Below the pieces are notes generated by a model that saw only the letters and a list, made by a program, of their open reading frames with translations, was not told the origin of the DNA and made no database searches. Position numbers and translations under genes: made by a program. Shown here in pieces: positions 8,818 through 17,518 of a stretch of 64,000 bases of DNA (position 1 is its first letter; the number at the start of each line of letters is the position of its first letter). This DNA is from Candidatus Binatia bacterium (GTDB lineage: Bacteria > Desulfobacterota > Binatia > Bin18), in assembly GCA_022826945.1 (NCBI GenBank), contig JAJDTY010000085.1, forward strand, positions 1 to 64,000, read 5' to 3'.

Positions 8818-9897
8818 ATGCGAGACATCAGCCGCCGGAAGTTTCTGAAGGATGCGGGTACGGTTGTCGCCGGGGTGGCAGGCTTACAGGCCGCTGCCTC
8901 AACGCCGTCTGAAGCCGAGACGCCGGTCGGTCAGGCGGTTCAGGAAAGCCCAACCAAAGGGTGGCGTTTCGGTATCCAGATCGAGCCCCAGTTCGGCTTT
9001 ACCTACGACGAAGTCGCCCAGATCGCAAAAGAAGCGGAACGACTTGGTTTTTACGGCTTGTGGGCCTCGGACCATCTTTTTTGGGATTCCAGGTCTGAGC
9101 AGCGCAACTGCCTGGAGGCCTGGACCCTGCTGACCGCGCTCGCTCCGGTGACGACCAAATTGCGGCTGGGCACACTGGTCACGTGCAATTCGTATCGTCC
9201 GCCCAGCATCCTGGCAAAGATTGCATCCAGCCTCGATCATCTCAGCAACGGCCGACTGGAGTTTGGCATCGGGGCTGGCTGGAAGGAGCTTGAGTATCGA
9301 GCCTACGGAATTCCCTTCCCCTCAATTCGTACACGTCTGTCTCAGCTCGAAGAAGCGGTACAGGTGGTGCGCCTGTTATGGACTCAGGAACGGGCCTCTT
9401 TTTCCGGCACGCACTACCAGTTGCAGGAGGCGCTGTGCGCTCCCAAGCCCATGCAGCAACCGCCCCGAATCTGGATCGCCGGCGGCGGAGAGAAGGTCAT
9501 GCTGCGCATCGTGGCCCAGTACGCCGATGGCTGGAACATTCTGTTGCGGTCTTCGGTAGAAACCGTGAAAAGAAAGGCCGATATTCTGCGCCAACACTGT
9601 GACACGCTGAAGCGGGATTTCTCAGCGATTGAGAAGTCGCTGTTTCTGGCTGTGGTGCTGGCGGAAGATGAAAAAGAACTCAAACGGCGAGAGGCCGAGT
9701 CAGCCCAGGCATTGGGCGGGCGGGGATTGTGGGCGTCCCGAGAGCTGGGAACGGCCGGGACGCCGGAGCGCTTGGCTGAAACCCTGCGGGCGCTGCGGGC
9801 GCTGGGCTTCCACCATTTCCAGATGGTGTTTCCGTACAAGCAGGAACAGGAGATGCTTCAGCGCTTTGCCGAGCTGGTTGTTCCGCAGTTGAGTTAA
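8818..9897 (+). CDS. LLM-class (luciferase-like) oxidoreductase with Tat signal
   Basis: The 359-residue protein begins MRDISRRKFLKDAGTVVAG, a twin-arginine signal (SRRKFLK) followed by a short hydrophobic stretch. A bacterial-luciferase-like barrel follows (about residues 45-355), with GFYGLWASDHLFWDSR, LGTLVTCNSYRPPS, LDHLSNGRLEFGIGAGW and PRIWIAGGGEK. The family uses FMN or coenzyme F420. A Tat signal suggests export of the folded, cofactor-loaded enzyme, which is unusual for this mostly cytosolic family, though some F420-dependent members in actinobacteria are exported. AGGAGG lies 9 bases before the ATG. A lipoprotein gene starts 2 bases after the stop. Confidence 0.9.
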   Translation: MRDISRRKFLKDAGTVVAGVAGLQAAASTPSEAETPVGQAVQESPTKGWRFGIQIEPQFGFTYDEVAQIAKEAERLGFYGLWASDHLFWDSRSEQRNCLEAWTLLTALAPVTTKLRLGTLVTCNSYRPPSILAKIASSLDHLSNGRLEFGIGAGWKELEYRAYGIPFPSIRTRLSQLEEAVQVVRLLWTQERASFSGTHYQLQEALCAPKPMQQPPRIWIAGGGEKVMLRIVAQYADGWNILLRSSVETVKRKADILRQHCDTLKRDFSAIEKSLFLAVVLAEDEKELKRREAESAQALGGRGLWASRELGTAGTPERLAETLRALRALGFHHFQMVFPYKQEQEMLQRFAELVVPQLS

Positions 9898-9898
9898 A

Positions 9899-10837
9899 AT
9901 GGCACCCCTGCCTGGGCGATGCATGAAGCGTCTCTCGGCCTTGGTCGGGCTCCTCATGCTGCCGACCCTCATTGGTTGCGCGCCACGTTCTCAACCTGCG
10001 GCCCGTGCAGTTGCCAAGGCCTCCGCCGCGGCCGTGTTTGCAAGTATGGAAGCGAACCGGGCCGCGGCACAGGCCGAGCCACTGGCCGAGTTATACGGGA
10101 TTACTGATACGGACTTACCGTGCGAACAAGCCCAGCAACTCGCCTACCGGACAGTCGAGCGGATGGGGTATCGCGTAACGAGTGCAACCCGAGCTACGCC
10201 AGGAAAAACCGGGACAATACAGGCGCGGCAAACACGGTCGGGTCAGACGGCACTGGTCCAGGTAACGGTTCAGTGTCAGCCGCAGGGCGTGGTTGTTGAC
10301 GCCGCCTCGCTCAGCACCCTGGACGTGGCCTCTCCTACGCCGCACCCGCTCGTGACGGATTATCACGAGCGAGAGGCCCCGCGTCTCACCAAGAACCGCC
10401 CGCCACCGACTACCTACTTCCGGCGCGCGTTTTATTCCCTGTTTCACGGGCTGGCCGATAACGTCAAACGCTACGGACCCGAAGGCCAAGTCTATGTGCA
10501 TATCCGGCCCTTGCCGTCGATGGCGGCAGAAATGCTCTTTGGTGTCCACACCCCGGACATTTTTATTGTTGCCGTAGAAGTCGCCAATCGGACGCAACAG
10601 ACCTATGTATTCGATACGGAGCAGGTCCATCTCCTCTCGGCCTCAGGGAGTACGGTCCGGGCCTTAACGGAAAAAGACGCCGCCAGTCTCCCGCCGCCCA
10701 TGGTCAGTCAGGCGCTGGCGGCGCATGTCGCCACGCATGGCTATTTGTATTACCCGGCGGGGGAGTATCTGAGCGTGCAGGGCTATCTGACGGAGGTGCA
10801 GAGTCAGGAGCGGCGGGGCTTTCAGATTGAGTTCTGA
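9899..10837 (+). CDS. Predicted lipoprotein of unknown function
   Basis: The ORF encodes 312 residues; an internal ATG at 9923 would give a tidier lipoprotein N-terminus (MKRLSALVGLLMLPTLIGC, lipobox LIGC). Neither start has a clear ribosome site. After the acylated Cys there is an Ala-rich linker. The next segment has two cysteines (DLPCEQA, VQCQPQG), with a pattern like a small alpha/beta domain handling amphipathic strands. I do not recognise the C-terminal half. The gene starts 2 bases after the Tat-exported LLM oxidoreductase, suggesting co-expression and perhaps a shared envelope location. Confidence 0.75.
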   Translation: MAPLPGRCMKRLSALVGLLMLPTLIGCAPRSQPAARAVAKASAAAVFASMEANRAAAQAEPLAELYGITDTDLPCEQAQQLAYRTVERMGYRVTSATRATPGKTGTIQARQTRSGQTALVQVTVQCQPQGVVVDAASLSTLDVASPTPHPLVTDYHEREAPRLTKNRPPPTTYFRRAFYSLFHGLADNVKRYGPEGQVYVHIRPLPSMAAEMLFGVHTPDIFIVAVEVANRTQQTYVFDTEQVHLLSASGSTVRALTEKDAASLPPPMVSQALAAHVATHGYLYYPAGEYLSVQGYLTEVQSQERRGFQIEF

Positions 10838-10900
10838 TTGGCCTGTCCCCGCTTCTTTGTTACGTTCCTTTGACAACATCAGTAGAGGGAGGGTCCGCTT

Positions 10901-11320
10901 ATGTATTCCATGCGAAAAATTTCCGGTATCGAAAAATTCATTCACCCCGCGGTTATTCACCAGACCCTGGTGAAGGAGGATTCTCGAAACGTTGAAATCT
11001 GGATGCAGACCTCGCAGCCGGGCAAGCCGACCCCGACGCACTATCATTCGGGCGAAGAGATTCTTATTGTTCTCAAGGGAACCGGCTGGTGCCAGGTGGA
11101 CGGGAAGCAGATCGATTTCGGACCCAACAGCGTCCTCACCGTTCCCGCCTACACCCCGCACAAAATCTGTACGACCGGTGAGGAAGAGATGCAGGCGATT
11201 GCCGTCCTAGAAACCCCGGTCGAAATTTTCAATCGCGTCGGCGAGCCGATTCAGTTACCCTGGCCTTACGGAGAAACGCCGGGCACGCTTGAGCCGACGC
11301 CGCCCGAGGCGAGTGAGTAG
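10901..11320 (+). CDS. Cupin-domain protein
   Basis: The 139-residue single-cupin protein has HYHSGEE (H47, H49, E53) as motif 1 and a motif 2 region PAYTPHKIC. These ligands normally hold one divalent metal. Cupins of this size include dioxygenases, isomerases and sugar-binding sensors; the activity is not predictable. GAGGGAGGG precedes the ATG, supporting this start. It lies 23 bases upstream of sppA. Confidence 0.85.
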   Translation: MYSMRKISGIEKFIHPAVIHQTLVKEDSRNVEIWMQTSQPGKPTPTHYHSGEEILIVLKGTGWCQVDGKQIDFGPNSVLTVPAYTPHKICTTGEEEMQAIAVLETPVEIFNRVGEPIQLPWPYGETPGTLEPTPPEASE

Positions 11321-11343
11321 AAGATCAAGCGAGGGAAGACAAT

Positions 11344-13116
11344 ATGAAAAAGTTTTTGGCGCGGACGCTCATGCTGATTGGAGCCTGGGTCGTCGTCATG
11401 GCCATTGTCGGCGCTATCGCCACCCTGATGAGTCAAGAGGAGCTGCCGGAGCGCATCGTGCTTGAGATCGACTTTGAGCGCGAGTTTGCCGAGTATATTC
11501 CAACCGACCCGCTGGCGAGTGTCCTCATGGAACAGACCGTGTCGGTCCGGGACATTGTTGATGCGCTGCAACAGGCGGCCACGGATGAGCGCGTCTTGGC
11601 GCTGTTTGCGCGCACGGGTACTCCACGTATGGGCTTGGCGGAAATTCAAGAGGTGCGGGATGCGGTCCTTGCCTTTCGGAAAAGCGGTAAGCCGGCCATT
11701 GCCTATGCCGAGACCTTTGGTGAGTTCGGGCCTGGAAACGGCGCGTATTATCTGGCTACCGCTTTTGACCACATCTATCTCCAACCGTCCGGGGACATCG
11801 GTCTCACCGGCTTGATGGCGGAATCGGCATTCGTCAGCGGGACGCTGGAAAAGCTAGGCATTTCGCCCCGTATGGACCACCGCTACGAGTATAAAAACGC
11901 GCTGAACATGCTCACCGAAAAAAAATACACCCAGCCTCATCGTGAGGCGATCTTCCAGATTATTGAATCCCAGTTCGGCCAGATCGTGCAGGGGATTGCC
12001 GCGGGTCGCGATCTAGAAGCCGCTGCTGTCCGAACCCTGGTCGACCGTGGGCCGTTTCTTGGACAGCAAGCGCTAGCGGAAAACCTGGTTGACGGGCTGA
12101 CGTATCGGGATGAAGTCCAGGCTATCATCGACGACGACCTGGGAGAGGAGGCGGAACGCGTCAGTTTGTTTACCTATCTCCGCCAGATGGGTCGGCCGCA
12201 CAACGAAGGGGAGGCGATCGCGCTCATTTACGGAGTCGGCGGGGTACATCGCGGCAAGAGCGAATACAGTGCCGCACTGAGTGGGCCGACGATGGGGTCG
12301 GACTCGGTGTCGGCGGCGTTTCGGTCTGCCGTACAGGACGATGCAGTGAAGGCCATCTTATTTCGGGTTGACAGTCCGGGTGGCTCCTATGTTGCCTCCG
12401 ACACGATCTGGCGCGAGACTGTCCGGGCCAAGGAGGCGGGCAAACCGGTCATCGTCTCCATGAGCAACGTGGCCGGCTCGGGTGGCTATTTTGTGGCTGC
12501 GGCCGCAGATAAAATTGTGGCCCAGCCCGGTACGATCACCGGTTCCATCGGTGTGGTTGGTGGGAAGATGCTCACCGCCGAACTCATGGAGAAAATCGGT
12601 ATCTCATCGGACGAGGTGCATACCAGTACCAATGCCACCATGTGGTCAAGTTCGCTCGACTATACGCCCCAGCAGTGGCAACGGATCACGGTCTGGCTCG
12701 ATCACGTGTACGCGGACTTTACGCAGAAAGTGGCCCAGGGAAGGGGGCTCACCCAGGAACAGGTGCACGCTGTGGCCAAGGGCCGGATTTGGACGGGTGA
12801 AGATGCCAAAGATATTGGCTTGGTCGACGAACTCGGTGGCTTCCCGGTGGCGCTACGTCTCGCCAAACAAGCGGCGGGGATTGAGGAAGATGCACCGGTG
12901 CAGGTCAAACTCTTTCCCGAACAGAAAACCCTCGTTGACACGGTTTTGTCTCGTCTCCAGGGTCGAGAGGACGCTGCGGCTGAGGCCAGTCCGACGGCAG
13001 TGGCTCTGCGCCAGGTCATGCAGGCCGTACGACCTGTTCTCCAGATGGGACAACGCCTTGGACTGTGGTCCGAGCCGGGCGTGCTGACCATGCCCCGCTG
13101 GGAAACGGCGTGGTGA
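11344..13116 (+). CDS. sppA: Signal peptide peptidase SppA, 67K type
   Basis: The 590-residue protein has an N-terminal membrane anchor (residues about 5-28) and two tandem SppA/ClpP-fold halves, as in the E. coli 67K form. The general-base lysine is K184 in RYEYKNAL (N-terminal half). The nucleophile is S379 in SNVAGSGGYFVAAAA (C-terminal half), followed by GTITGSIGVVGGK. The two residues come from different repeats, which is normal for this form. It degrades cleaved signal peptides in the inner membrane. GGGAAGA precedes the ATG. Confidence 0.95.
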   Translation: MKKFLARTLMLIGAWVVVMAIVGAIATLMSQEELPERIVLEIDFEREFAEYIPTDPLASVLMEQTVSVRDIVDALQQAATDERVLALFARTGTPRMGLAEIQEVRDAVLAFRKSGKPAIAYAETFGEFGPGNGAYYLATAFDHIYLQPSGDIGLTGLMAESAFVSGTLEKLGISPRMDHRYEYKNALNMLTEKKYTQPHREAIFQIIESQFGQIVQGIAAGRDLEAAAVRTLVDRGPFLGQQALAENLVDGLTYRDEVQAIIDDDLGEEAERVSLFTYLRQMGRPHNEGEAIALIYGVGGVHRGKSEYSAALSGPTMGSDSVSAAFRSAVQDDAVKAILFRVDSPGGSYVASDTIWRETVRAKEAGKPVIVSMSNVAGSGGYFVAAAADKIVAQPGTITGSIGVVGGKMLTAELMEKIGISSDEVHTSTNATMWSSSLDYTPQQWQRITVWLDHVYADFTQKVAQGRGLTQEQVHAVAKGRIWTGEDAKDIGLVDELGGFPVALRLAKQAAGIEEDAPVQVKLFPEQKTLVDTVLSRLQGREDAAAEASPTAVALRQVMQAVRPVLQMGQRLGLWSEPGVLTMPRWETAW

Positions 13117-13223
13117 GACAGTCAAAGATTACTGTACAGTTCAGTGGATACAGAAACATGAGGTGATTACGACGGCCTCGCCGTGGTGGACAGGATTGAA
13201 TGAAGCCATCCCCTACCACGCGA

Positions 13224-13742
13224 CTACCGATCCGTACCTTTCCCCATCCTCACATACGAATGACCCCCACTGCGCGTCCGCGTGGTCGCCAGAGGCTTAC
13301 CGTCGTTGATTTTGACGAGTTGAGATACCGAGAACGGTTCATTAATCTTCACCATTCGACGCACAGACAAGAGGTTGACTCCCCACTTTTCTGGCTCCTC
13401 GAGCATTCCCCGTTCGCCATCCTGATACTCGTCTATCACTGACTTCACCTGAGACCGCCGGTCTTCAGATATTTCCGTTTTATCCTCCCAGCCCACGATC
13501 TCGGCGACGTAACTGACGTGCTGTAAATCGTCGGTAGTTGATATCCACATTTTTATCGGGTTTTCCTCCGTCGGTGGATTGTCTCTTAGCCTGACTATAC
13601 GACCTGGACGGTGCGGTTGCATATATAGGATCTGATCCGGATGATCTTTGTGAACGTTGAGGATCTCCCCCAATACTGACTGATACACACCGTTCATGTA
13701 CAAGCCCCAATGTTCAGCATTCGACTCTTTGCCGTGCGCCAT
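13224..13742 (-). CDS. Conserved hypothetical protein, AT-richer than neighbours
   Basis: The protein is 172 residues from the ATG at 13742, chosen over a longer frame because AGGAAAGAG lies upstream and the 38 extra residues look non-coding. It has no signal peptide or membrane segment. Visible patterns are LYMNGVYQSVLGEI, HRPGRIVRLRDNPPT, YVAEIVGWEDKTE, VNLLSVRRM and PFSVSQLVK. The compact alpha/beta pattern with a conserved W resembles PUA/ASCH-like or EVE-like small domains, but I cannot assign it. Base composition is lower in GC than the flanking sppA and OsmC genes, which suggests recent acquisition. Confidence 0.65.
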   Translation of the reverse strand: MAHGKESNAEHWGLYMNGVYQSVLGEILNVHKDHPDQILYMQPHRPGRIVRLRDNPPTEENPIKMWISTTDDLQHVSYVAEIVGWEDKTEISEDRRSQVKSVIDEYQDGERGMLEEPEKWGVNLLSVRRMVKINEPFSVSQLVKINDGKPLATTRTRSGGHSYVRMGKGTDR

Positions 13743-13929
13743 GCTTATGTTCTCTTTCCTGCGTCCTGACCACTTCAACGAAGTAGAGTTTATGTGTTCT
13801 TCAGCCGAAGAGGGCGTGCGAGATAGACTGTCATTCCCGGTGTGATACTGCCGCAACTACCAGACCCGCTCTGAAGAAGCTGAGAGATGGTGACCGAGAC
13901 AGCGTGGTCCATCCGTCCGACCGGCTGCC

Positions 13930-14397
13930 TTACTGCAGCTCAGCCGAGGCTGACTGGTGAACCGGCTGGGCTCGAACAGCCACCGGGGTCAGGTTCATCA
14001 GATTGTCCGAGACCGGACATCGCGTCTCTATGGTCGCCAGCCATCGGTCCAGGGTGGCTTGATCGACATCGGCATCAACCTTGAGCGTGACGTCAATGTT
14101 TTTGTATCCGGCCCGGTCATCCGTCTGTTTGCCGAGGAGTTTTTTCGGATTGAGCGGACCGGCCGCATCGATGGTCAGGGATCGAATCGTAAAGCCCATT
14201 TCTTTGGCAATAATATGCCCCATCACATTGAGACAGCCAGCCAAGCCAGCCAGGATATACTCAACCGGATTCGGTCCTTCGTCATCTCCGCCGAGACCCG
14301 GCGGCTCATCAACGATCAGCTCAAATCCTCTGACCTGGACTGCCAGGCGGGCGGGTGATTCCGACTGTCCTGAAACCTTGAATGTGACATCAGACAT
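13930..14397 (-). CDS. OsmC/Ohr-family protein
   Basis: The 155-residue protein has the two redox cysteines expected for the family: C55 in LAGLAGCLNVMG and C127 in IETRCPVSDNL. The N-terminal half has the family pattern DEPPGLGGDDEGPNPVEYILAGLAGC. OsmC-like proteins are cytosolic thiol peroxidases for organic hydroperoxides or act in sulfur handling. It follows a small coiled-coil gene on the same strand (48-base gap). Confidence 0.9.
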   Translation of the reverse strand: MSDVTFKVSGQSESPARLAVQVRGFELIVDEPPGLGGDDEGPNPVEYILAGLAGCLNVMGHIIAKEMGFTIRSLTIDAAGPLNPKKLLGKQTDDRAGYKNIDVTLKVDADVDQATLDRWLATIETRCPVSDNLMNLTPVAVRAQPVHQSASAELQ

Positions 14398-14445
14398 AGA
14401 CTGTCTCCTGTGTGGCTCTAAGGGGCGACTGGCTTGACAAGAGGT

Positions 14446-14730
14446 CTATTGCCGCCGCTCGAGCAGACGTTCGGCGATACCCCGCGTCAACTTCAGATTC
14501 TCGCCAGCCATCAGCGCCGTATCCCGTTGCATTTGAGCAATATGATCCAAACGCTCTTGGTCGGCCTCTCTGAGTTGGGTCATGAGGCTGACGAGTCGGG
14601 ACATGAGCCGGGTCTGCTGCCGTATGTCTCGGAGCGTTTCCCCCTGTTCGGCAACGTGTTTATCGAGCGCCTCCAGTTTGCTCTGTACCGTTGTGATCTG
14701 CTTATGGAGCGTGGTTAAGTTCTTTGCCAT
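14446..14730 (-). CDS. Small coiled-coil protein, unknown function
   Basis: The 94-residue protein is helical almost throughout, with heptad-like spacing of Leu/Val/Met (LHKQITTVQSKLEALDKHV, then LRDIRQQTRLMSRLVSLMTQ). It has no cysteine, no membrane segment and no known domain. It starts 13 bases after the upstream AT-rich gene, so they probably share a transcript. It could be an accessory or oligomerisation factor for a neighbour. Confidence 0.6.
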   Translation of the reverse strand: MAKNLTTLHKQITTVQSKLEALDKHVAEQGETLRDIRQQTRLMSRLVSLMTQLREADQERLDHIAQMQRDTALMAGENLKLTRGIAERLLERRQ

Positions 14731-14743
14731 ATGCGCTCTTCTC

Positions 14744-15409
14744 TTACTGAATCTGCTGAAAACTCCCCTGAGTAAATTTATACAAGTGAATTTTGTCTAA
14801 ATGCTTGTACTTCTTTAGTTTTAATTGCTTCCATGCCGACTTACCATCCAATTTCCCAGGAGAGGGCCAAAACCCAAGGTAGAATGTGTCTGCGTTTTCT
14901 TCGTTCAGGAATTGCTCGGCATCGTTCAGGAATTGCTCGGCATATTTGCGCCGTCTCTCGATATAGCTGTTAGTCCCTCGAAGAGTCTTTTGGTTAAGTC
15001 CATTCAGATAGAGTTTATAAGGCGCCTTTATGTGGACCAACTTCGCAAAGTCCTCATTAAATGCCTGTTTATCTGTCCCACTTTCTGATTCCATTGCAAA
15101 GACGATCTTCCTTATAACCTCTTTTCTCTTTCTTCCTTCCGTTATACAAGCATCAACCAGCCATTCTCCAGACTTCTTTTTACCCTGGTCATCCACTTCG
15201 ATGACATTAAGGTCATATTTCTTACTGAATATGTCTTGATGAATGTTCTTACTTACTTCCCAGACAAATTTTGCGGATAACAACCTATTCCCTTGACCTC
15301 GCTTTTCGTTAGCAAATTTGGGCTTCCTAACCAAGCTCCGGGCTTTACGGTATCCTTCCCATATACTCTTCAACAAAAGCTTGTCGTCAACTTTGCTTGT
15401 CCTATTCAT
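14744..15409 (-). CDS. Hypothetical protein with nuclease-like motif spacing, AT-rich
   Basis: The protein is 221 residues from the ATG at 15409 (GAGAGG about 9 bases upstream); a 15-residue longer start exists. The composition is clearly more AT- and Lys-rich than its surroundings. The middle shows GEWLVDACIT, then IVFAMESESG, then FNEDFAKLVHIK. I recall this order (acidic strand, ESE, then DFxKL) from poorly studied proteins related to the PD-(D/E)XK nuclease fold, but the resemblance is weak. A 21-bp in-frame tandem duplication gives AEQFLND twice near residue 165. The gene may encode a stand-alone nuclease or defence-type cargo; the function is unproven. Confidence 0.6.
   Translation of the reverse strand: MNRTSKVDDKLLLKSIWEGYRKARSLVRKPKFANEKRGQGNRLLSAKFVWEVSKNIHQDIFSKKYDLNVIEVDDQGKKKSGEWLVDACITEGRKRKEVIRKIVFAMESESGTDKQAFNEDFAKLVHIKAPYKLYLNGLNQKTLRGTNSYIERRRKYAEQFLNDAEQFLNEENADTFYLGFWPSPGKLDGKSAWKQLKLKKYKHLDKIHLYKFTQGSFQQIQ
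14902..14943. repeat. Perfect 21-bp tandem duplication inside the AT-rich gene
   Basis: Two identical 21-base units (14902-14922 and 14923-14943) are directly adjacent. The period is a multiple of three, so the reading frame is kept and the protein repeats AEQFLND. It looks like a recent replication-slippage duplication. Confidence 0.9.
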
Positions 15410-15481
15410 CGGCTCGTACCTCTCGCCACTCCCTACCACCCTCGTGGACGACATTATTATAGAACGCTACCGCCTCGAAAA

Positions 15482-15522
15482 AGCCACAGGCTAGGTAGGC
15501 TTTGCTATCTTGGCCTGTGGCT
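15482..15522 (-). terminator. Rho-independent terminator of the LLM/ADC-like operon
   Basis: On the minus strand a perfect 10-bp stem (AGCCACAGGC with its complement at 15513-15522) is followed by TTTTT. It lies 27 bases after the end of the ADC-like gene and before the AT-rich gene. A second inverted pair (CCGCCTC near 15470 and GAGGCGG near 15543) flanks it, so a longer nested hairpin is possible. Confidence 0.8.
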
Positions 15523-15548
15523 GAACTCTTACCCACTCTTAGAGGCGG

Positions 15549-16301
15549 TTACGCCGCGAGTCTGCGGCTGCCTTGGGCGGCCGGTAGGGAGGGATCAAGG
15601 GCGAAGCGGAGGTGGGGCAGGTCGGTATCACTTTTTGTCATGGTTGCAATAATCGGGGTGGTACAGTGCAACCGCCCGGAGTCTCCCCAGGCTCCGGTTT
15701 TGAAGGTGATGAGGCGGGGCTTGCCGCGTTGCGCCGCGTGAAACACGTATTCCGGGTCAACCTGGACAATGACCGGGTCGTCTTGGTCCTGAACCCGAGC
15801 CAAATGCAGGCTGTCGAGATAAGTAATATCCGCGCCTGAGATATGCTCGGGATTCTCCAGTTCAATCTCCATGAGCGTTTCGCCGTCGCGTTCAACCTTC
15901 CCAATCACCCGATCGTGACGCGGCTGGAGCGAGACCGACGCGGTCTCGACCGTAAACCCCCAGCGCGCTTGCAGTTCGCTCACCGCCTGCTCGGTGCTGG
16001 CATAGGCGTGCAGGAGGTAGCCGCGGGGCCGAATACCGGCCCGAACGATAATACGGACCTGGGCGAGGGCGAACGGCCCGACCGGGCTGTCGGGATAATA
16101 CATAACCGAGAACGTAGCGTACGGCGGAATACTCGGATGGAGCGCGGGCGGAATCAGCCATTCCGCCGGCTCCTCGGCAATTTCATAGCTGAGCTGAAGA
16201 ATCTCCGCGTTCTTGAACTCCCAGGCGTCGGTATCGAAGCCGGTCATCAGCGGCGCTCGGGCCGCCGCGGCTTCCACGTCCTGTTTCCCAAACACCGGCA
16301 T
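15549..16301 (-). CDS. Acetoacetate-decarboxylase-fold protein lacking the usual catalytic lysine
   Basis: The 250-residue protein has the ADC-superfamily pattern IPPALHPSIPPYATFSVMYY, GPFALAQVRI and RGYLLHAY. In true acetoacetate decarboxylase a Schiff-base lysine sits in a GFPKK segment; here the aligned segment is RWGFTVETASV (residues 113-123), with no lysine. It is therefore probably not a classical decarboxylase; ADC-like relatives include aldolase/dehydratase and unknown enzymes. Its ATG overlaps the stop of the upstream LLM gene (TGATG), so the two are translationally coupled. A terminator follows. Confidence 0.75.
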   Translation of the reverse strand: MPVFGKQDVEAAAARAPLMTGFDTDAWEFKNAEILQLSYEIAEEPAEWLIPPALHPSIPPYATFSVMYYPDSPVGPFALAQVRIIVRAGIRPRGYLLHAYASTEQAVSELQARWGFTVETASVSLQPRHDRVIGKVERDGETLMEIELENPEHISGADITYLDSLHLARVQDQDDPVIVQVDPEYVFHAAQRGKPRLITFKTGAWGDSGRLHCTTPIIATMTKSDTDLPHLRFALDPSLPAAQGSRRLAA

Positions 16302-17413
16302 CAGCTGGCTCCTCCCGCGACGGCGCGTTGCGGCTGGGAGTCGGCAAACGCGGGCATGACCTCTTTGGCAAACAGCCGCAGGCTATCGAGGACTTGGGCC
16401 TGCGGAATGATCTCGGCCGCGTTGAGGAGGAAGTTGACCCGGTCCACGCCGCTGGCTTCCCATTTTTTCAATTCCCCAATGAGATGTTCGGGATTCCCGA
16501 CTGCGATCCCCTCCGGTGCCTTGAACTGGTCGCCGGGGCTGGACGCCTGGCGTCGCAGGGATGGCAGCAGGCCAGCGGCTGGATAGGATTTGGCGGGATA
16601 GGCCTCTTTTGCCATATCCAACTGGGCCGCCATGTAATTGAAATGGCGAATCATCTTCATGCCGGTTTTTGCGCCGGTTTCATTGTCTTCGTGGCAGTAC
16701 AGGAAGTTGACGGTCGCGACCTGGTTGTTCACAAACGCGCCAACCGGATTACAGTTCTGCACGCGCCGGCGATACTCTTTGACCTTGGCTTCCTGCTCGG
16801 CAAAGCTGGTAAAGGTCACCCCCAGGCAGCCAATGCCGCGGTCCGCGGCGTCAAGCTCGGTGCCCGGACTGGTGACGGCCACCCACATGGGCGGATGGGG
16901 TTTCTGGTAGGGCTTGGGCAGTACCGCCCGGGACGGCATGGAGAAATACTGGCCCTCATAGCCAAAGCGTTCCTGCGTCCACATCTTCGGGATGCAGTGG
17001 ACAAACTCGTCCCAGCTTTTCTTGGTCTCGTCCGGGCTGGCCCGAAAGCCACCCAACTCGGTCCAGGTTGCCGACCGCCCGGTCCCGAACTGGAGCCGTC
17101 CGCCGGATAAAATATCCAGCACTGCGGCACGTTCGGCAATCCGAATCGGATGGTTAAATTGCGGCACGCAGATGACGATACCGTGGCCGACATTGATATG
17201 CTTGGTCTGCATGGCGCACGCGGTCAGAAAAAGCTCGGGAGCCGAACAGTGGGAGTATTCTTCCAGGAAGTGATGCTCCACGGCCCAGACCTGCTCAAAG
17301 CCGAGCTCATCGGCCAGACGCACCTGTTCGAGCGCATTCAGATACACGCTACGCTCGGCCTCTTGGTCCCAGGGCCGGGGAACGGAGAGCTCATAAAAAA
17401 TACCGAACTTCAT
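16301..17413 (-). CDS. LLM-class flavin/F420-dependent oxidoreductase
   Basis: The 370-residue bacterial-luciferase-like protein has no signal peptide. Family marks include LADELGFEQVWAVEHHF, SGGRLQFGTGRSATWTELGGF (flavin/F420 pocket) and RAVLPKPYQKPHPPMWVA. Such enzymes are FMN- or F420-dependent monooxygenases or dehydrogenases on small substrates. Its stop codon overlaps the start of the ADC-like gene. An HpcH-type aldolase gene lies about 100 bases upstream on the same strand. The three together look like a catabolic route for a carboxylated or cyclic substrate (inference). Confidence 0.88.
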   Translation of the reverse strand: MKFGIFYELSVPRPWDQEAERSVYLNALEQVRLADELGFEQVWAVEHHFLEEYSHCSAPELFLTACAMQTKHINVGHGIVICVPQFNHPIRIAERAAVLDILSGGRLQFGTGRSATWTELGGFRASPDETKKSWDEFVHCIPKMWTQERFGYEGQYFSMPSRAVLPKPYQKPHPPMWVAVTSPGTELDAADRGIGCLGVTFTSFAEQEAKVKEYRRRVQNCNPVGAFVNNQVATVNFLYCHEDNETGAKTGMKMIRHFNYMAAQLDMAKEAYPAKSYPAAGLLPSLRRQASSPGDQFKAPEGIAVGNPEHLIGELKKWEASGVDRVNFLLNAAEIIPQAQVLDSLRLFAKEVMPAFADSQPQRAVAGGAS

Positions 17414-17518
17414 GCTGACCTCCTTTTGACGATGATAAACGCTGGAACGCTTTCAATCTCTGTGTGGGGTGTATCGTACTTGCTGAGTTTAGGTAAGAGG
17501 GAAACGCGTTTAGTGTGC

